Source: Dinoroseobacter sp042096155 | GTDB taxonomy: Bacteria > Pseudomonadota > Alphaproteobacteria > Rhodobacterales > Rhodobacteraceae | NCBI GenBank assembly: GCA_042096155.1 | Contig: JBELMC010000003.1 | Coordinates: forward strand, 1-64,000 | Direction of reading: 5' to 3' | Length of the DNA stretch: 64,000 nt | Position numbers and translations under genes: made by a program | Notes under the pieces: model-generated | Database searches by the model: none | What the model was told of the DNA's origin: nothing | The model's input: the letters and a program-made list of their open reading frames with translations, nothing else | Shown here: in pieces, positions 17,723 through 25,889 of the stretch | Layout of the letters: each line of letters opens with the position of its first letter | Position numbering within the stretch: the stretch's first letter is position 1

Positions 17723-18088
17723 TCAAAACTGTCCCCCAACCGGCAACAAGGCTGCCGCAATCCGGCGCCCTTCGCCCAGCAAGACGTTATATGTGCGACA
17801 CGCAGATGCAGAGCTCATCACCTCAACACCCATGCCAGCATCTTCGAGACGCGCGCGGAACCCTGGCGGTGCATGCGCGATCTCAGCCCCCATCCCAACC
17901 AAGACCACATCGACGCGATCCGCCAAGACCAGGACCGATGCGACATCCTCCAAACCATCCCAGGCCTGTTGATGCCCCGGCGCCACCAATGCTCCGCCTT
18001 TGATCACCTGATCGCCCACGCGAAAGAAGTCCGGACCATATCCGGTGATCGGCGCCGCACCGTCAAATTGCACTTCGTTCAACCGCAT
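17723..18088 (-). CDS. Mth938-like (DUF498) domain protein
   Basis: A 121-residue cytoplasmic protein of the DUF498/Mth938 family, known in eukaryotes as NDUFAF3-related, involved in complex I assembly there; the bacterial role is not settled. Typical elements are the opening ITGYGPDFFRVGDQVIKGGALVAP and VLVGMGAEIAHAPP, and a C-terminal AACRTYNVLLGEGRRIAAALLPV. The position between sec and ccm operons is conserved in Rhodobacteraceae. The ATG at 18088 has GAGGAG six bases upstream. It follows the TauE/SafE gene by ten bases. Confidence 0.88.
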   Translation of the reverse strand: MRLNEVQFDGAAPITGYGPDFFRVGDQVIKGGALVAPGHQQAWDGLEDVASVLVLADRVDVVLVGMGAEIAHAPPGFRARLEDAGMGVEVMSSASACRTYNVLLGEGRRIAAALLPVGGQF

Positions 18089-18098
18089 CGACGTCTCC

Positions 18099-18851
18099 TC
18101 AATCCCACAAAGGCAGTCCCACCAGAACAGATAATGCAATGAGAATATAGGCCACCACACGGTACAGGCGCTCTTGATTGGGGTCAAAAAATGCTTGGCC
18201 AATCACAGTTGCCAAGCCGTACGGCAGCAGCATCACTGCGCCCAGCCAAAATGCTTGGGACGTCAAAACGCCTTGCCATGTCATTAAAAGCAACAACAAC
18301 AGGCTGTTGAAAGTCAAAAACAACACCATGTTGGCCCGGACCTGCTCCGCTCGGTTCTGCCCGCCCAGTTGAAACAAGATCACCAATGGTCCGTTCAGAC
18401 CCATGGAGGCGCCCATGATCCCGGCCCCAGCGCCAACAAGGCTTTGTGTGGGGACACCCGGCGCCGCCTTGTAGCGCCATCCCAACACCAAAGCCGCCAA
18501 TGTCACGGCAATGATGGTTACAGCGCCCCATCGCATCTGCTTGGCAGGCCAGTTCGCCAGCATCCAGATCCCGACAGGTGCTGCGATCAAAGCCGCAATC
18601 AACAAAACCGCCACGGGCCGCCATTGCGCAACAGGTGCTGCGCGCGGCACGACTGTCAGCAATGAGATGATCGCCGTGAACTGGAAGGCTGGAACGGCAA
18701 TCATCGGCCCGACGGTCGCACTCGCCAAAGGCATGAAAACCAAAGCCGCGCCAAATCCGGCAAAACCATATACCAGCCCAGCCAACACGGCTGCGATCAT
18801 CAACCCAATCAGCCCTGGCGTTTCAAACGCAAGAGCCAAGCCATCAGGCAT
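18099..18851 (-). CDS. TauE/SafE-family membrane permease
   Basis: A 250-residue protein with about eight hydrophobic spans of the TauE/SafE superfamily, which includes sulfite/organosulfonate exporters. Diagnostic parts are GFAGFGAALVFMPLAS (about residues 29-44) and GAGAGIMGASMGLNGPLVILF, the two family repeats. The substrate is unknown. The ATG at 18851 overlaps the secF stop by eight bases; GTG/ATG codons up to 18884 would extend further into secF. It sits between secF and the Mth938-like gene in an apparently single transcript. Confidence 0.88.
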   Translation of the reverse strand: MPDGLALAFETPGLIGLMIAAVLAGLVYGFAGFGAALVFMPLASATVGPMIAVPAFQFTAIISLLTVVPRAAPVAQWRPVAVLLIAALIAAPVGIWMLANWPAKQMRWGAVTIIAVTLAALVLGWRYKAAPGVPTQSLVGAGAGIMGASMGLNGPLVILFQLGGQNRAEQVRANMVLFLTFNSLLLLLLMTWQGVLTSQAFWLGAVMLLPYGLATVIGQAFFDPNQERLYRVVAYILIALSVLVGLPLWD

Positions 18852-19812
18852 CAATATTCGCGTATCGATTGCCAGCATTCGCATCAGGCTTCGACCAGTC
18901 GCGTTTGACCCCAAAATACAACAAAATTGTCGAGGCGACGAAAACAGACGAATAGGTGCCGATAATCACACCAAGGATCATCGCGAATACAAAGCCCCGG
19001 ATCACATCGCCGCCCAGGACAAACAATGAGATCAGAGCAAGCAAAGTCGTGACCGACGTCATCACTGTCCGGCTGAGCGTTTCATTGATTGATAGGTTCA
19101 AGACTGCACGCAGGTCCTTGGTTTTGTATTTGCGCAGGTTTTCCCGGACACGGTCAAACACAACCACGGTGTCGTTCAACGAATAGCCCACAATCGTCAA
19201 CAGGGCCGCAATGATCGCCAAATCGAACTTGATTTGCAGCACGGAAAAGATGCCGATCGTAATCAGAACATCATGCACCAAGGCAGCGACCGCCCCGACT
19301 GAAAACTGCCATTCAAAGCGCAGCCAGATATACAAGAGCACCGCCACAATCGCCAAAACCACTGCGATCACGGCCGTCTGGACCAGCTCGCCTGAAACTT
19401 TCGGTCCCACGGAGTCCACGGCCGGAAATGTCACAGTCGGATCCACGGTCTGCAAAGCGGCCTCGACCGCCAGGATCACTTCGGGTGTGACACTTTCTTG
19501 TCCGTCCTGCGCTTGGATGCGGATCATCGCGACATGCGCGTCCTGCGCGAAGGTGGGATCGAACACCTCGGTGATCGTGACGTCGCCCAACCCCAGCGGT
19601 GCAATCGCAACGCGGTAGGACGAGACATCGATCTCGGCACTCGATTGGGTGCGGATCGTGGTGCCACCGCGAAAGTCGATACCAAAGTTCAGGCCGACGA
19701 TCAGAAACAACAAAAGCGACAAGATCATCGCAACGACAGAGCCGCCAAACGAGATCTTCCAGCGGCCGAAGAAATCAAGATTGGTCTGTTGTGGAACGAG
19801 CTTCAAACGCAT
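18844..19812 (-). CDS. secF: Protein translocase subunit SecF
   Basis: Inner-membrane partner of SecD that uses the proton gradient to pull preproteins through SecYEG. The 322 residues start with a span followed by the GIDFRGGTTIR block (about residues 44-54), a periplasmic loop, and five further spans with SLNDTVVVFDRVREN (about residues 208-222) and the final GVIIGTYSSVFVAS. It begins four bases after secD and overlaps the TauE/SafE gene. Confidence 0.97.
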   Translation of the reverse strand: MRLKLVPQQTNLDFFGRWKISFGGSVVAMILSLLLFLIVGLNFGIDFRGGTTIRTQSSAEIDVSSYRVAIAPLGLGDVTITEVFDPTFAQDAHVAMIRIQAQDGQESVTPEVILAVEAALQTVDPTVTFPAVDSVGPKVSGELVQTAVIAVVLAIVAVLLYIWLRFEWQFSVGAVAALVHDVLITIGIFSVLQIKFDLAIIAALLTIVGYSLNDTVVVFDRVRENLRKYKTKDLRAVLNLSINETLSRTVMTSVTTLLALISLFVLGGDVIRGFVFAMILGVIIGTYSSVFVASTILLYFGVKRDWSKPDANAGNRYANIDA

Positions 19813-19816
19813 CAGG

Positions 19817-21478
19817 TTATACCTCGATCGATTTGGGGCGGCGGCGATCGAACCAAAGGACGATCAGCAAGCGCGTGACATAAATTGCGGTAAAGACCGA
19901 GGTGATGATCCCAAGCGCCAGGGTGATCGCAAAGCCTCGCACAGGGCCCGAGCCCATGACATACAAGATCACAGCCGTCAGAAACGTGGTGATGTTGGCA
20001 TCAATAATCGCGCTAAGCGCCTTTTGATAGCCCAGTTCGATCGCGCGCGCGGGCCCTTTGGCGGTCTTCAGCTCTTCACGGATCCGCTCAAACACCAGCA
20101 CATTGGCATCCACCGCCATGCCAATGGTCAGCACGATGCCCGCAATGCCCGGCAGGGTCAGGGTTGCCCCAATCACGCTGAGCAACCCAAAGATCATGCC
20201 CACATTGATGACCAGCGCAATATTGGCAAACACACCGAATGCACCATAACTGACCGCCATAAACACCAGCACCGCGACAAAGGCGATAACCGCCGCGATC
20301 GAGCCGGCATCGATGCTGTCTTGACCCAGCTCCGGGCCGACGGTGCGCTCTTCGAGATAGGTCACCTCGGCAGGCAACGCGCCAGCGCGCAACAAAACCG
20401 CAAGGCGGGTCGAGTCCTCAACAGTGAATTGTCCGGTGATGATCCCCGATCCACCCGGAATATGCGACTGGATCACCGGGGCGCTGATCACCTCATTGTC
20501 GAGCACAATGGCGAAAGGCGCGCCGATGTTCTCGGCGGTATAGTCGCCAAACTGACGCGCACCGGTTGGGTTGAAGCGAAAGTTCACTGCGGGACGGCCG
20601 TTTTGGTCAAAGGCAGGCTGAGCGTCGGTCAGCTCTTCACCGGTGACAACGGGGGTCTTTTGCAAAATGTAATAAGCGCCCGGCTCATCGATCGAAGGGG
20701 CGATAAAGTTGCGCGCACCGGGGGGGGCATCGAGATCGCTTGTGCGGCCAATCACAGCGTTGAAGCTGAGCTGTGCCGTGGTGCCGATCAGCTCTTTCAG
20801 CTCAGTCGCGGACGCGATGCCCGGCACCTGGATCAAGATCCGGTCTTCGCCCTGGCGCTGAATCGTGGGTTCGCGGGTCCCTGCTTCATCAACCCGTCTG
20901 CGAATGATTTCCAGGCTCTGAGCCATGGTCCGATCATTCGTCGCGCTGGCCTCGGCATCGGACAATTGCACGACAATCACATCGCCCTCAAAGCTGACAT
21001 CCAGCGTGCCTTGGCCGACACCTGTCAGAGTTTGCAGCGGTTGCGACAACGCCTCGACCGCCGCCAATGCCGCCTCGAGACCCGCCACCTCGCCGATCCG
21101 GACCCACAACTGGCCGTCGGGCGCATCCACGCGGCGGACCGTGCCGACCGTCTCGCGCACCGCGCGCAACGCATCGCGCACACTGGGCCACAGGCTGTCC
21201 ATCCGGCCGATATAGACCTGTTCGAGCTGCACTTCGGCCAGCAGATGTGCGCCGCCGCGCAGATCCAGCCCCAGATTGACCAACCCCGACGGCAGAAAAC
21301 CGGGCCAGGCGGCCAGCTCTGCGCTGAGGCTGTCGGGCGATTGACCCGCCTCGACCGCGGCCCGCGCGTCATTATAGCTCTCAACCCGGTCATAAAACCC
21401 GTTGGGCAGCGCAAAGAGCAAGCCCAGAGCCACAAGCCCAAAGATCATGAGCCGTTGCCAAAGAGTAATTTGCAGCAT
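19817..21478 (-). CDS. secD: Protein translocase subunit SecD
   Basis: The 553-residue RND-family subunit of the Sec accessory complex. It has an N-terminal span, the NLGLDLRGGAHLLAEV motif (about residues 68-83), a large periplasmic region, and five C-terminal spans with AVDANVLVFERIREELK (about 452-468) and GIITSVFTAIYVTRLL, as expected for SecD. It lies 31 bases downstream of yajC and four bases upstream of secF. Confidence 0.97.
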   Translation of the reverse strand: MLQITLWQRLMIFGLVALGLLFALPNGFYDRVESYNDARAAVEAGQSPDSLSAELAAWPGFLPSGLVNLGLDLRGGAHLLAEVQLEQVYIGRMDSLWPSVRDALRAVRETVGTVRRVDAPDGQLWVRIGEVAGLEAALAAVEALSQPLQTLTGVGQGTLDVSFEGDVIVVQLSDAEASATNDRTMAQSLEIIRRRVDEAGTREPTIQRQGEDRILIQVPGIASATELKELIGTTAQLSFNAVIGRTSDLDAPPGARNFIAPSIDEPGAYYILQKTPVVTGEELTDAQPAFDQNGRPAVNFRFNPTGARQFGDYTAENIGAPFAIVLDNEVISAPVIQSHIPGGSGIITGQFTVEDSTRLAVLLRAGALPAEVTYLEERTVGPELGQDSIDAGSIAAVIAFVAVLVFMAVSYGAFGVFANIALVINVGMIFGLLSVIGATLTLPGIAGIVLTIGMAVDANVLVFERIREELKTAKGPARAIELGYQKALSAIIDANITTFLTAVILYVMGSGPVRGFAITLALGIITSVFTAIYVTRLLIVLWFDRRRPKSIEV

Positions 21479-21509
21479 AATCAGAACGCCTTACGGGCCG
21501 TTGTTAATC

Positions 21510-21830
21510 TTACTTAACAGGGTCGGTTTTGTTGACAACCTGCACGATGGTCGAGCGGACCGCCCGCACGGTCACGCCCGATGCGATTTCCACCTCGATC
21601 TCGTCGCCCTCTTTGACCTTGGTCACTTTGCCGTAAAGCCCGCCCTGGGTGATCACTTGATCGCCTTTGCGCAGCGCCTCGACCATCATTTTATGCTCTT
21701 TGAGCTTCTTTTGCTGGGGCCGCAGCAGAAAGAAATACATGATGGCGAAAATCAAAAGCAGCGGCACGAATGACGAAAGGGCAGAGCCGGCTCCGGCGGC
21801 CTGGGCATAGGCGGGGGTGACGAACATCAT
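21510..21830 (-). CDS. yajC: Preprotein translocase subunit YajC
   Basis: A 106-residue single-span protein of the SecDF-YajC complex. It has a hydrophobic span (SFVPLLLIFAIMYFFLL, about residues 20-36), the RPQQKKLKEHKMMVEALRKG block just after it, and a small beta domain with GDQVITQGGLYGKVTKVKE. Two adjacent ATG codons at 21830 and 21827 can serve as start. First gene of yajC-secD-secF; it is divergent from the pentapeptide-repeat gene. Confidence 0.95.
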   Translation of the reverse strand: MMFVTPAYAQAAGAGSALSSFVPLLLIFAIMYFFLLRPQQKKLKEHKMMVEALRKGDQVITQGGLYGKVTKVKEGDEIEVEIASGVTVRAVRSTIVQVVNKTDPVK

Positions 21831-22090
21831 AAAGTCCTTGTGGTTGCTGGCCCGACGGGCCGATGCGGGTTTGGCGCGCACCCTATGCGCGTCGCACGGC
21901 AGGCGCAAGACAGGTTGCAACCGGTCAAATCGGCGCGCCCTCAAATCAGCGCGGCCCCATGTCGGGCACAAGTATCTGGCAAAAACGTCGGGCAAAAGTA
22001 TCTGGCAAAACGCCGCGCGGCCGGGGCGCTACACCTTTACCGACGCGCTGGTATAGGGTGGCGCGCAAGAGCGCGAGAATCGGGGCGTAC

Positions 22091-23374
22091 ATGACAGACA
22101 ACAAAAACAACCTGCTTGACTGGTTGGGGATACAGAATCCGCCAAATTTCTTGGTTGCGCGTTGGCTGGGGTCCCTATTGGGTTCGCTGCTGCTCTTTTT
22201 TGCGATCTGTCTTGTCGTGATCGTTATTGTCGCAACCGGACACTTGTTTCGGGCACTGTTCACGGGAAATCACGAGGCCATCCGGGGTGTCGGGTACCTT
22301 TTGATTGCCGCTCTTGGTGCGCCGTTTCTGGCCTGGCGCACAACACTTGCTGCCAAACAAGCCAACCTGCAGGGCCAGGCGTTGTTCAACGACAAGATCA
22401 ACGCCGCGACAGAGGAACTGGCCGCGCGCAAACAAGTGACGCGGGTGATCGAAAACGAAGACGGGAACAAGACGGTTCTGACCGAATGGGCGGATGATCT
22501 GGTGCGCCGCGCGGCGGCCATCGACCGGCTGGAAGGGCTGGCCCAGGAAAAACCGGACGAGGCGATCCGCATCGCGCGGCTGTTGTCGGTCTATGTCAAA
22601 GAGCTGTCGCGGGAGCATCCGGCAAAACCCGTGCCCAAGGATCTGTCGCCCGAGGCTATGTGGACTTGGGCTCAAAACCTAAAGGTGGAACGCCCCGATA
22701 TGGAACGCGCGGTGCAGTCGCTGTCGCGGCTCAACACCCAAATCCGCCGCCAATCCAACGATCCATCCACAAAGGTCGTCGACCTGCGCAACACAAATCT
22801 GCAGGGGTTTAACCTAGGCGGGCTGGATTTACAAAACGCAGACCTCTCTGGGGCACAGATGCAAAGGGCGCAACTAAGTAACGCAAAAATGCGAGGAGCC
22901 ACCCTAGTCGGCGCAAAAATGGAAGTAGCTCAAATGAGTTCTGCCGGGTTCGAACATGCCAATTTCAGCTTCGCACACATGCAAGGGGCAGATCTCAGCG
23001 GGGCAGCAATACAAGCCGCGCGATTGCGAAATACAAAGATGGACTCTTGGACCCGGCTCGGTGGAGTATCGTTCCGAGGTGCAGGCCTGCAATGGTCCCA
23101 GTACAAGTTGATCAACGTTGAGCAAGAAACCATCAATCAGGCGTTTGGGGATGCGTCGGTCGAACTGCCGTCCACGATCTCTCGACCCAATTGGCCAGAT
23201 GTAAATCTTCGATATTCTGAATTCGAAACCGAGTGGCAGGCGTGGCAGGCGCTGGGGCCAGACGGGTACAATTGGGAAGACCGCCGCAAATATTACACCG
23301 ATGAGGGCAGATTTTCCGATCTTGGCCGGCCGCCCAAAGCACAGGGCAACTGGATGGCCGAAGACGACGGATAG
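22091..23374 (+). CDS. Membrane-anchored pentapeptide-repeat protein
   Basis: A 427-residue protein with two N-terminal spans (about residues 27-51 and 62-80), a helical, charged cytoplasmic region (about 85-225) and a pentapeptide-repeat segment (about 232-330) of repeating A(D/N)LxxA-type units such as LRNTNLQGFNLGGLDLQNAD. These repeats fold as a right-handed beta-helix used as a protein-interaction surface. The last 100 residues are not repeat-like. Function is unknown; related proteins occur near potassium channels or in stress responses. ATG at 22091 is chosen because the frame upstream is not protein-like. It lies between yajC and serS. Confidence 0.78.
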   Translation: MTDNKNNLLDWLGIQNPPNFLVARWLGSLLGSLLLFFAICLVVIVIVATGHLFRALFTGNHEAIRGVGYLLIAALGAPFLAWRTTLAAKQANLQGQALFNDKINAATEELAARKQVTRVIENEDGNKTVLTEWADDLVRRAAAIDRLEGLAQEKPDEAIRIARLLSVYVKELSREHPAKPVPKDLSPEAMWTWAQNLKVERPDMERAVQSLSRLNTQIRRQSNDPSTKVVDLRNTNLQGFNLGGLDLQNADLSGAQMQRAQLSNAKMRGATLVGAKMEVAQMSSAGFEHANFSFAHMQGADLSGAAIQAARLRNTKMDSWTRLGGVSFRGAGLQWSQYKLINVEQETINQAFGDASVELPSTISRPNWPDVNLRYSEFETEWQAWQALGPDGYNWEDRRKYYTDEGRFSDLGRPPKAQGNWMAEDDG

Positions 23375-23477
23375 CGCGGCGCGCGCCCCTGCGGATCGGG
23401 TGCGCCTGCCCTCTTCCAAAAGCGATCGGATCAAGGCATACCGCCCCGGCAAGCACAGCACATTTCGGAGCCAGACC

Positions 23478-24779
23478 ATGCATGACATCCGCGCCATCCG
23501 CGACACCCCTGCTGCCTTTGATGCCGCCTTGGCACGGCGCGGGGTGACGTCGGCCTCCGCACCGATCCTGGCGCTGGATGCCCAACGCCGCGCCAAGATC
23601 CAGGCCGCCGAGCACGCCCAGGCCGAACAAAACGCGGCGTCCAAGCAGGTCGGCGCCGCCAAAGCCGCCGGCGACACCGCCGAATTTGAGCGTCTGCGCG
23701 GGTTGGTCGCGGAAAAGAAAGCCGAAGTCGCCGCCCTGACCGAGGCGGCCAAAGCCGAAGACGCCAAGCTGACCGAAATGCTGATGGCGCTTGACAACCT
23801 GCCGTATGCCGATGTGCCCGATGGCCAGGATGAAGACGACAATGTCGAAATCAAACGTTGGGGCACGCCGCCCCGTTTGGATTTTGCGCCCAAAGAGCAT
23901 TACGACCTGCCCGCCGCCCGGGGCTTGGATTTCGCCACTGCGGGCAAATTGTCGGGCGCGCGGTTCGTGGTGATGCGTGGTGCGATGGCGCGTTTGCACC
24001 GGGCCTTGGCGCAGTTCATGCTGGATCTGCACACCGAACGCCACGGGCTGACCGAGATGATCACCCCGGTTCTGGTGCGGGACGCGGCGATGTATGGCAC
24101 CAACCAGCTGCCGAAATTTGCCGAAGACAGCTATCAGACCACCAATGGCTGGTGGTTGATCCCGACCTCGGAAGTGACGCTGACCAACACCGTGGCCGGC
24201 GCGGTGCTCGAGGCGGCCGATTTGCCAATCCGTATGACCAGCCACACACAATGCTTCCGCTCGGAAGCGGGCAGTGCCGGTCGCGACACCAGCGGCATGC
24301 TGCGCCAGCACCAGTTCGAGAAGGTCGAGATGGTCTCGATCACCCATCCAGAGGCCAGTCTGGCCGAGCACGAACGGATGACAGCCTGCGCCGAAGCCGT
24401 TCTGGAAGCGTTGGGATTGCCTTACCGCACGGTTGTGTTGTGCACGGGCGATCTGGGATTTGGGGCGATGAAAACCCATGATATCGAAGTCTGGCTGCCC
24501 GGTCAGAACACCTATCGCGAGATCAGCTCCGTCTCGGTCTGTGGCGACTTCCAGGCGCGCCGGATGAACGCAAGGTTCAAGCCCGACGGCGGTGGCAAGC
24601 CCGAATTCGTGCACACGCTCAATGGCTCCGGTCTTGCGGTCGGGCGGTGCCTGATTGCTGTGCTGGAAAACGGTCAACAAGAAGATGGCTCGGTCGTGCT
24701 GCCCTCGGCCCTGCACGGATATCTGGGCGGCAAAACCCACATCACCGCGCAAGGCGTGCTGCGCGCCCAAGACCCTTAG
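23478..24779 (+). CDS. serS: Seryl-tRNA synthetase
   Basis: Class II synthetase charging tRNA-Ser (and tRNA-Sec where present). The 433 residues start with the N-terminal coiled-coil arm (about 30-100) and end in the catalytic core: motif 2 FRSEAGSAGRDTSGMLRQHQ (about residues 258-277) and motif 3 GSGLAVGRCLIAVLEN (about 382-397). The ATG at 23478 (MHDIRAIRDTPAAFDAAL) is the family start; earlier in-frame codons are in non-homologous sequence. Confidence 0.97.
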   Translation: MHDIRAIRDTPAAFDAALARRGVTSASAPILALDAQRRAKIQAAEHAQAEQNAASKQVGAAKAAGDTAEFERLRGLVAEKKAEVAALTEAAKAEDAKLTEMLMALDNLPYADVPDGQDEDDNVEIKRWGTPPRLDFAPKEHYDLPAARGLDFATAGKLSGARFVVMRGAMARLHRALAQFMLDLHTERHGLTEMITPVLVRDAAMYGTNQLPKFAEDSYQTTNGWWLIPTSEVTLTNTVAGAVLEAADLPIRMTSHTQCFRSEAGSAGRDTSGMLRQHQFEKVEMVSITHPEASLAEHERMTACAEAVLEALGLPYRTVVLCTGDLGFGAMKTHDIEVWLPGQNTYREISSVSVCGDFQARRMNARFKPDGGGKPEFVHTLNGSGLAVGRCLIAVLENGQQEDGSVVLPSALHGYLGGKTHITAQGVLRAQDP

Positions 24780-24832
24780 GCGGCCTGCGCGGCATTCCGT
24801 CCGGCGGGGGATCAAAACACCAGGAGCACGCC

Positions 24833-25615
24833 ATGAAAATCGCGACGTTCAATATCAACGGAATCAAAGCGCGGATCGAGGCCTTGCCGCGCTGGCTGGA
24901 TGCGTTCCAGCCCGAGGTTGTGGTGCTGCAAGAGATCAAGTCGATCGACGAAAATTTTCCTCGCACGCCGTTTGAAGATCGCGGGTATACGGTCGAAACC
25001 CACGGACAAAAAAGCTTCAATGGTGTGGCGATCCTGAGCAAACTGCCAATCGAAGATATCACACGCGGACTGCCCGGCGATGACAGTGACGTCCAGGCCC
25101 GCTGGATCGAGGGCACGGTGATCGGCCCGAAGACGGCCGTGCGGATCTGCGGGTTGTATTTGCCCAACGGCAATCCCGCACCCGGGCCGAAATACGACTA
25201 TAAGCTGGCCTGGATGGATCGGATGAAGACCCGTGCCGCCGCGTTGATCGCTGCCCAAGAACCCGCCTTGATGGCCGGAGACTATAACATCATCCCGCAA
25301 GACATCGACGCGGCGCGGCCCGAAGTGTGGCAAACCGACGCCCTGGCGCGCCCTGAAAGCCGGGCGGCTTACCGCGAGATCCTGAATCTGGGATTTACCG
25401 AAGCGTTTCGCGCGCGCCACCCGCAGCCCCAACACTATTCGTTTTGGGATTACCAGGCCGGCGCCTGGAACCGAAATGATGGTATTCGTATTGATCATGT
25501 TCTGATGACCCCATCTTGTGCCGATCTGATGGTGGATGTCGGAATTGAGGCATCGGTCCGTGGTGGCGAAAAACCAAGTGATCACGTGCCCGTCTGGGTC
25601 GAGCTTGACGCGTAA
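24833..25615 (+). CDS. xthA: Exodeoxyribonuclease III (AP endonuclease)
   Basis: Cleaves at abasic sites and degrades DNA 3' to 5' in base-excision repair. The 260-residue sequence has the family metal and catalytic motifs: FNINGIKAR, LQEIKS (Glu), the MAGDYNIIP catalytic Asp-Asn, and IDHVLM plus SDHVPVW (catalytic Asp-His) at the C-terminus. AGGAG precedes the ATG by six bases. It is separated from serS by 53 bases on the same strand. Confidence 0.95.
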   Translation: MKIATFNINGIKARIEALPRWLDAFQPEVVVLQEIKSIDENFPRTPFEDRGYTVETHGQKSFNGVAILSKLPIEDITRGLPGDDSDVQARWIEGTVIGPKTAVRICGLYLPNGNPAPGPKYDYKLAWMDRMKTRAAALIAAQEPALMAGDYNIIPQDIDAARPEVWQTDALARPESRAAYREILNLGFTEAFRARHPQPQHYSFWDYQAGAWNRNDGIRIDHVLMTPSCADLMVDVGIEASVRGGEKPSDHVPVWVELDA

Positions 25616-25889
25616 CGCGACAAAACCTCCGCCACATGGCTGTTGCGCCGACCGATTGTGCCTGGCGCAGTCGAGCAATGCGAAGCGCTTTCATCAAAAA
25701 AGGCGGTTTTGCGCTGCATTTCCCCCAAACTTGTTGGCCACTCATTCAGCAACGCCCTGCTTCGATCTCATTGGCAAATCAGAGTTTGCCTAAATTTCGC
25801 GCACACCGGATCGGCCCCGATCTGTTGACAAGTGTTAATTTGCATAGTCGTTTGGCCCGGTGTATTTATGTGCCAGGGACGCTTTTTTG

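Noticed and set aside
19649..21517. 622-codon frame on the plus strand over secF and secD
   Set aside because: Antisense to two unmistakable sec genes; the His/Gln-rich composition is typical of shadows.
23133..24815. 560-codon frame on the minus strand over serS
   Set aside because: Antisense to serS, no recognisable domain.
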